This document shows positions 60,263 to 64,000 of a stretch of DNA of 64,000 bases, in pieces; within the stretch, counting starts at the first letter, position 1, and every line of letters starts with the position of its first letter. Location of the stretch: assembly GCA_026931325.1 (NCBI GenBank), contig JAIXLO010000160.1, positions 124,001 through 188,000 on the forward strand, in the 5' to 3' direction. Made by a program: the position numbers and the translations under genes. The DNA is from Chitinophagales bacterium (GTDB lineage: Bacteria > Bacteroidota > Bacteroidia > Chitinophagales > Chitinophagaceae). The notes beneath the pieces are model-generated. The model saw nothing but the letters and a program-made list of their open reading frames with translations. It was not told the origin of the DNA and did not search any database.

Positions 60263-62302
60263 ATGAATAAATTATCAGACGAGCAGATTAAAGAAATTAT
60301 AAAATTATATAAATCAGGGGAAACTCCAAAAGAAATAGGTGAAGCGTTTAATATTTATAGTAACAGTGTAACAAGATTATTAAAAAGAAATGGCGTCGAA
60401 AGAACCCAATTAATTAGGTTAACGGAAGAGCAAGAGAAATATATTTTAGAAAAATATAATTCAGGAATATCATCTGAAGATATTGCTAAAGAAATGAATA
60501 TAGTTGGTTCAACTGTAACAAGAGCTATAAAAAGACAGGGTGGAAAAATTCGTCCAGCGACTGAAAATAAAAGAAAATATAAAATAAATATGGATTATTT
60601 TGAAAAAATAGATACAGAAGAAAAAGCTTATTTTTTAGGTTTTCTATATTCAGATGGTCATATACACTCAAATGATAACACAGTAACAATTACATTAAAA
60701 GATAATGATGTTGAAATTTTAAAGAAATTTTCCAATATAATATATGGTTTTGAAAAATTATATGAGCAAAAAAGAAAGCTAAAAGATGGTACAGAAGCCA
60801 GATATATTTCCTTATCTTTTCAGGGCGAAAAAATACATTCAGATTTAATTAAATTAGGATGTACTCCAGTAAAATCACATACAATAACTTTTCCAACATT
60901 TTTGGCTGATAATTTGTATAGACACTTTATAAGAGGCGTGTTAGATGGAGATGGGTGTATCTATACCCCAAGCAAACCTGGATTAAATCCTTGTGTAGAT
61001 ATTACCTCCAATGAATTTTTCCTAAAAGGTTTATCAGAACATGTAAAAAATACAATAAATGTTATTTGCGGAATTTATGGAAGAAAAGATAAAAAATCCA
61101 AAGGTTTGCAAATAACTGGAAAATTTAAAATAAAAAAGTTTTTAGATTATATATACAAAGATTCTACAATTTATTTACAAAGAAAATTTGATAAGTATCA
61201 AGAATTTTTGAAAAAAGCGCATGAATTGGATATTAATAATTATGGTACAACTTATATTTCAGAGATGAATGGAATTCAATTAACAAACAAAAATATAAAA
61301 AATCCAAGTCTAAATTTAGATTTAAATAATGTGACGGAATATTTATTTAATTTTTATAGAACAAATGGATTTCCATACCCAAAATATAGTGACGATGATT
61401 TGATTAAAGATTTTTATTTATTGAAAAAATTAGATATTAATACTATTAAAAATGACAAAATTTTTAGCCCTGTAAATTATTCGGGATTAAATATATTTAG
61501 ACATTTTTCAGAACAATTTTTTGAAGTTAAATCAGGATATGATAATAAACCTTCTATGGTGGAAGGATTTAATGATGATAAAATTTTATTGAATACTATA
61601 AGAAATAGAATCGCCGGGGATCATACCATCTGTGGGAATATGATAAGACAAGGATTGGCAAATAGTTTTAATGTATTTAAAGCTAGTACATTTAATCCTG
61701 GAATAGCCAAAGCAATTTATCAAATGTACGCAAAAGATGGAGATATAATTTATGATTATTCTATGGGATTTGGTCAAAGAATGTTAGCTGCTCTAGCATT
61801 ACCATTTAGTGTTAAATACATTGGTGTAGATCCTATGGAAAGAACAATCGCAAACAATTGTGAAATGTTTAATCATATGAAAGAAATATGTCCTAATATA
61901 AAAAATGAAGTTGATATGGTTTTATGTGGATCTGAAGAATATTTTCCTGAAGAGCTAAAGGGAAAAGTTAATTTGGCATTTTCTAGCCCTCCGTACTATA
62001 AATTAGAAATTTATGAAGAAAACTTATCGCAAGCAAATTCTGATAGTTATTGCAATTTTATTAATATTTGGTGGAAAAAAACATGTGAAAATATAAATAA
62101 TTTATTAACTGATGATGGAATATTTCTTTTAAACATGGCAGAAGAGGTAGATGGATTTTTTATTTTAGAAGATATGTGTGAAATTATTAAACGTAATAAT
62201 TTTAAAGAAATTGATAGATATTTTATAAAATTAAATAAAAACAATTCTTTTCATGGAGGAAAAGAAAAATTAGAGCCAATTATTGTATTTAAAAGAATAT
62301 AA
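60263..62302 (+). CDS. fusion of HTH, LAGLIDADG homing endonuclease and DNA methyltransferase
   Basis: 679 residues. Residues 1-95: two HTH units (E-I-G-E-A-F-N-I-Y-S-N-S-V-T-R, D-I-A-K-E-M-N-I-V-G-S-T-V-T-R). Residues ~115-320: LAGLIDADG endonuclease (F-L-G-F-L-Y-S-D-G-H-I, R-G-V-L-D-G-D-G-C-I). Residues ~340-679: class I methyltransferase with Y-D-Y-S-M-G-F-G-Q-R (SAM-binding motif I), Y-I-G-V-D-P, and the catalytic F-S-S-P-P-Y-Y near 574, the S-P-P-Y form common in N4-cytosine (and some N6-adenine) methylases. No intein junction residues are visible. Strong RBS GAGGTAA. Cutting and modifying activities in one chain could make a self-protecting homing element. Confidence 0.8.
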   Translation: MNKLSDEQIKEIIKLYKSGETPKEIGEAFNIYSNSVTRLLKRNGVERTQLIRLTEEQEKYILEKYNSGISSEDIAKEMNIVGSTVTRAIKRQGGKIRPATENKRKYKINMDYFEKIDTEEKAYFLGFLYSDGHIHSNDNTVTITLKDNDVEILKKFSNIIYGFEKLYEQKRKLKDGTEARYISLSFQGEKIHSDLIKLGCTPVKSHTITFPTFLADNLYRHFIRGVLDGDGCIYTPSKPGLNPCVDITSNEFFLKGLSEHVKNTINVICGIYGRKDKKSKGLQITGKFKIKKFLDYIYKDSTIYLQRKFDKYQEFLKKAHELDINNYGTTYISEMNGIQLTNKNIKNPSLNLDLNNVTEYLFNFYRTNGFPYPKYSDDDLIKDFYLLKKLDINTIKNDKIFSPVNYSGLNIFRHFSEQFFEVKSGYDNKPSMVEGFNDDKILLNTIRNRIAGDHTICGNMIRQGLANSFNVFKASTFNPGIAKAIYQMYAKDGDIIYDYSMGFGQRMLAALALPFSVKYIGVDPMERTIANNCEMFNHMKEICPNIKNEVDMVLCGSEEYFPEELKGKVNLAFSSPPYYKLEIYEENLSQANSDSYCNFINIWWKKTCENINNLLTDDGIFLLNMAEEVDGFFILEDMCEIIKRNNFKEIDRYFIKLNKNNSFHGGKEKLEPIIVFKRI

Positions 62303-62304
62303 AT

Positions 62305-62655
62305 ATGGAAATATTTAAAATTGCTTCTAAAATTAATAAAAAAATAAAAAAGAAATGGAAAGTTGATAAATCAAAAATTAGTGGCAAAGGTATTTTTTTA
62401 AAGGATAATGTGAAAAAAGATGAAGAAATAGGTTTAGGATTTATAAAGATAAAAAATACTGGAAATCTTGATAAAGATTATAAAAGAGAAATATTAGGAA
62501 AATATTTAAATCATTCAAAGAAGCCCAATACAAAACTTAAAATAATAAATAATGAATTTTATATAGTATCGATAAAAAATATAGATAGTGGTGAAGAATT
62601 ATTTATTGATTATGACAAATTTCCATGGGAAGGAAAAAAAGAAGAAGATTTTTAA
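62305..62655 (+). CDS. SET-domain lysine methyltransferase-like protein with N-terminal tag
   Basis: 116 residues. Tag M-E-I-F-K-I-A-S-K-I-N-K-K, then a minimal SET domain: S-G-K-G-I-F near 26-31, the pseudoknot Y-L-N-H-S-K-K-P-N near 67-75, S-G-E-E-L-F-I-D-Y-D (Tyr103). Pre- and post-SET regions are absent. SET enzymes methylate lysines; the target here (virion, host RNA polymerase or ribosome) is unknown. It starts 2 nt after the methyltransferase fusion stop. Confidence 0.83.
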   Translation: MEIFKIASKINKKIKKKWKVDKSKISGKGIFLKDNVKKDEEIGLGFIKIKNTGNLDKDYKREILGKYLNHSKKPNTKLKIINNEFYIVSIKNIDSGEELFIDYDKFPWEGKKEEDF

Positions 62656-62681
62656 TTTTGTGATTTAAATAGAATATAGAT

Positions 62682-63662
62682 ATGTCATTGGTAAATCATT
62701 TATATTTAAAAATAGCTGGAATGCATAAATTTCCAAAAATTATGGCAAATGAAATATTGGATTTAATTTTAAAAGAGATAGATAAATTAAAAAAAGAAGA
62801 TAATCCATATTTAGAATATAGTATGTATCATGATATACCAATAAATTTGTCTGATCTTCCTGACAATTATCCAATAAAGCAAATGGAAAGTTATGCAAAA
62901 AAATATTTAAATGGGATATTAGGGGTAGTAATAAAAATTACCCAATTTGAGCAAAAATTTTTAGGACTATATTTACAAGAAACAAATGAACTAAAGATAA
63001 ATTTAGTTGTAGATAAAGATTTAAATTTTGATAAAGATGATTTGATTATTACGATAGAACATGAGTTAATTCATTTTACACAAGATTTAATAAGATTATC
63101 AACCAAATTTTTAAATGAAGGTAAAACTAAAATTTACGACAATTTAGTTAATCAATTTAATAATTTATTGGAAAGAGAAGGCAAATTAGAAACAATTGAT
63201 GAAGAAGAATATAATATATTGCTTGATAAATTTATAAAAAGTAAAGGAATGGGAAGCATTTTAAATATTGGCGGTAGACCAAAAGAATTTAAAGGCAAAG
63301 AACAAGAGGCTGCCATTTCTAATTTGCAAAAAGATTTAAAAAAGAGAATAGAACAATTATCAAAAGAGCATCAGGGCGATAAAAGTGAGTATAAGAAAAG
63401 AAAAATTAGATTAGAGGAAGATTTTGATTTTTATAAATATAATTTAATTGAAGAAGAGTTTTTTACATTATTGCATGGAATAATCAAAGAATTTGAAGTT
63501 TTAGGTCAATTTAATATGCCGTTCTTTAAAAGTTTTATTAGCGGATTTGAGGGCTCTTATGATGCTAAAACATTTTTCCAAACATTGAAAAAATATTATC
63601 CGAATTTATGGAAAAGAGCAATAAAAGAAACATTAAGAGTATTTCAGGATAAATTGGTATAA
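62682..63662 (+). CDS. HExxH zinc metalloprotease-like protein with N-terminal tag
   Basis: 326 residues. N-terminus M-S-L-V-N-H-L-Y-L-K-I-A-G-M-H-K. Zincin helix I-E-H-E-L-I-H-F-T-Q with H-E-L-I-H at 127-131; a downstream third ligand may be in the Glu-rich helix at ~255-275 (E-E-E-F-F-T-L-L-H). Charged coiled coil at 200-240. No signal peptide, so it acts in the cytoplasm or in the virion. Substrate unknown. Confidence 0.7.
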   Translation: MSLVNHLYLKIAGMHKFPKIMANEILDLILKEIDKLKKEDNPYLEYSMYHDIPINLSDLPDNYPIKQMESYAKKYLNGILGVVIKITQFEQKFLGLYLQETNELKINLVVDKDLNFDKDDLIITIEHELIHFTQDLIRLSTKFLNEGKTKIYDNLVNQFNNLLEREGKLETIDEEEYNILLDKFIKSKGMGSILNIGGRPKEFKGKEQEAAISNLQKDLKKRIEQLSKEHQGDKSEYKKRKIRLEEDFDFYKYNLIEEEFFTLLHGIIKEFEVLGQFNMPFFKSFISGFEGSYDAKTFFQTLKKYYPNLWKRAIKETLRVFQDKLV

Positions 63663-63676
63663 TAATTTATCATATT

Positions 63677-64000
63677 ATGAATTTATTTTCTATAGCTAAT
63701 AAAATAAGCAAAAAACAAAAATATTTTTATCATATTAAATCAAAAGAATTTGAAGGAGATTTAATTTATCCTTTATCCACTTTAAAAAATAAAAATTTAA
63801 AAAAATATAAAGAATCTATAAAAAAATACAATGATAGAAAAGATCAGTTAACAACAAAAATAGAAATGTTAAATTGTGAATGGCAAGATTGCATTAATTT
63901 GTCAACTTTAGATCCATGCAAAATATTTGAATTAGCATTTTTATTAAAATTAAAAAATTGGGAACATGATATTGGAAGAGAGGTATTAAAATTTCCTATT
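63677..64000 (+). CDS. hypothetical tagged protein, cut by window end
   Basis: ATG 63677 opens a frame of 108 codons that runs off the window. N-terminus M-N-L-F-S-I-A-N-K-I-S-K-K closely resembles the tag of the SET protein (M-E-I-F-K-I-A-S-K-I-N-K-K). It continues K-Y-F-Y-H-I-K-S...G-D-L-I-Y-P-L, reminiscent of small Bacillus-type proteins of unknown function. Third tagged gene in a row after the capsid module. Confidence 0.6.
   Translation, partial: MNLFSIANKISKKQKYFYHIKSKEFEGDLIYPLSTLKNKNLKKYKESIKKYNDRKDQLTTKIEMLNCEWQDCINLSTLDPCKIFELAFLLKLKNWEHDIGREVLKFPI

Noticed and set aside
60263..61230. The LAGLIDADG part of the methyltransferase fusion as an intein
   Set aside because: No N-terminal Cys/Ser block and no His-Asn plus Cys/Ser/Thr junction; the HTHs start at the initiator Met and nothing precedes the nuclease that would be an N-extein.

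Overview
This 64 kb window is a piece of a large tailed double-stranded DNA phage genome (Caudoviricetes). It is strongly A+T-rich and every gene I can support lies on the + strand. The evidence for a phage is a GpA-like terminase large subunit, a portal protein, a prohead protease/scaffold polyprotein, two decoration-like proteins and a major capsid protein (MCP), next to a T4-like recombination and replication set. No integrase, tRNA, CRISPR array or host housekeeping block is visible. The host cannot be named from the sequence. Genes are packed tightly, often with stop/start overlap. TAA is the dominant stop, and TAG occurs only twice.

Layout. (1) 1-9.2 kb: DnaG-type zinc-finger protein, SbcD/gp47 and SbcC/gp46 nuclease-ATPase pair, a protein with a chitobiase-like domain, a Cas4/RecB-like nuclease, a full-length trigger factor, and a stand-alone FtsH-like (M41) protease domain. 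(2) 9.3-22.3 kb: DnaE-type replicative polymerase behind a structured leader, a MerR-like HTH protein, RecA interrupted by an intein in its P-loop, gp32-like SSB, RuvC-like resolvase whose ribosome binding site and start codon lie in a hairpin, DnaJ, the Toprim half of a split DnaG primase, GIY-YIG/NUMOD3 homing genes and a sigma-region-4-like protein. (3) 22.3-31.6 kb: unrecognised, probably virion proteins, with a CCA/poly(A)-type nucleotidyltransferase. (4) 31.6-60.1 kb: the head module, comprising TerL (second intein, next to Walker B), portal, lytic transglycosylase, tyrosine phosphatase-like protein, 1140-residue protease/scaffold, lysine/glutamate-rich protein, paired decoration-like proteins, several large unknown virion candidates, and the MCP. 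The MCP gene is split into four exons by three group I introns; one exon is 14 nt long, and two introns carry LAGLIDADG endonuclease genes. (5) 60.1-64 kb: a homing-endonuclease/DNA-methyltransferase fusion behind a small repeat array, a SET-domain protein, an HExxH metalloprotease and one gene cut by the window end.

How the parts fit. Regions 1-2 give recombination-dependent replication (46/47 nuclease, RecA, SSB, RuvC, polymerase, primase) plus phage-encoded chaperones. Regions 3-5 give packaging and capsid assembly. Many proteins from 22 kb onward begin with a short amphipathic stretch ending in a Lys-Ile-Ala-like motif, and the MCP has the same kind of motif. I infer a shared capsid-targeting or prohead-protease processing signal. 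If so, enzymes bearing it (nucleotidyltransferase, SET protein, metalloprotease) may be packaged and injected.

The window is dense in selfish elements: two inteins, three group I introns, two intronic LAGLIDADG genes, three GIY-YIG-family genes and one LAGLIDADG-methyltransferase fusion. They sit in the most conserved positions of the most essential genes.
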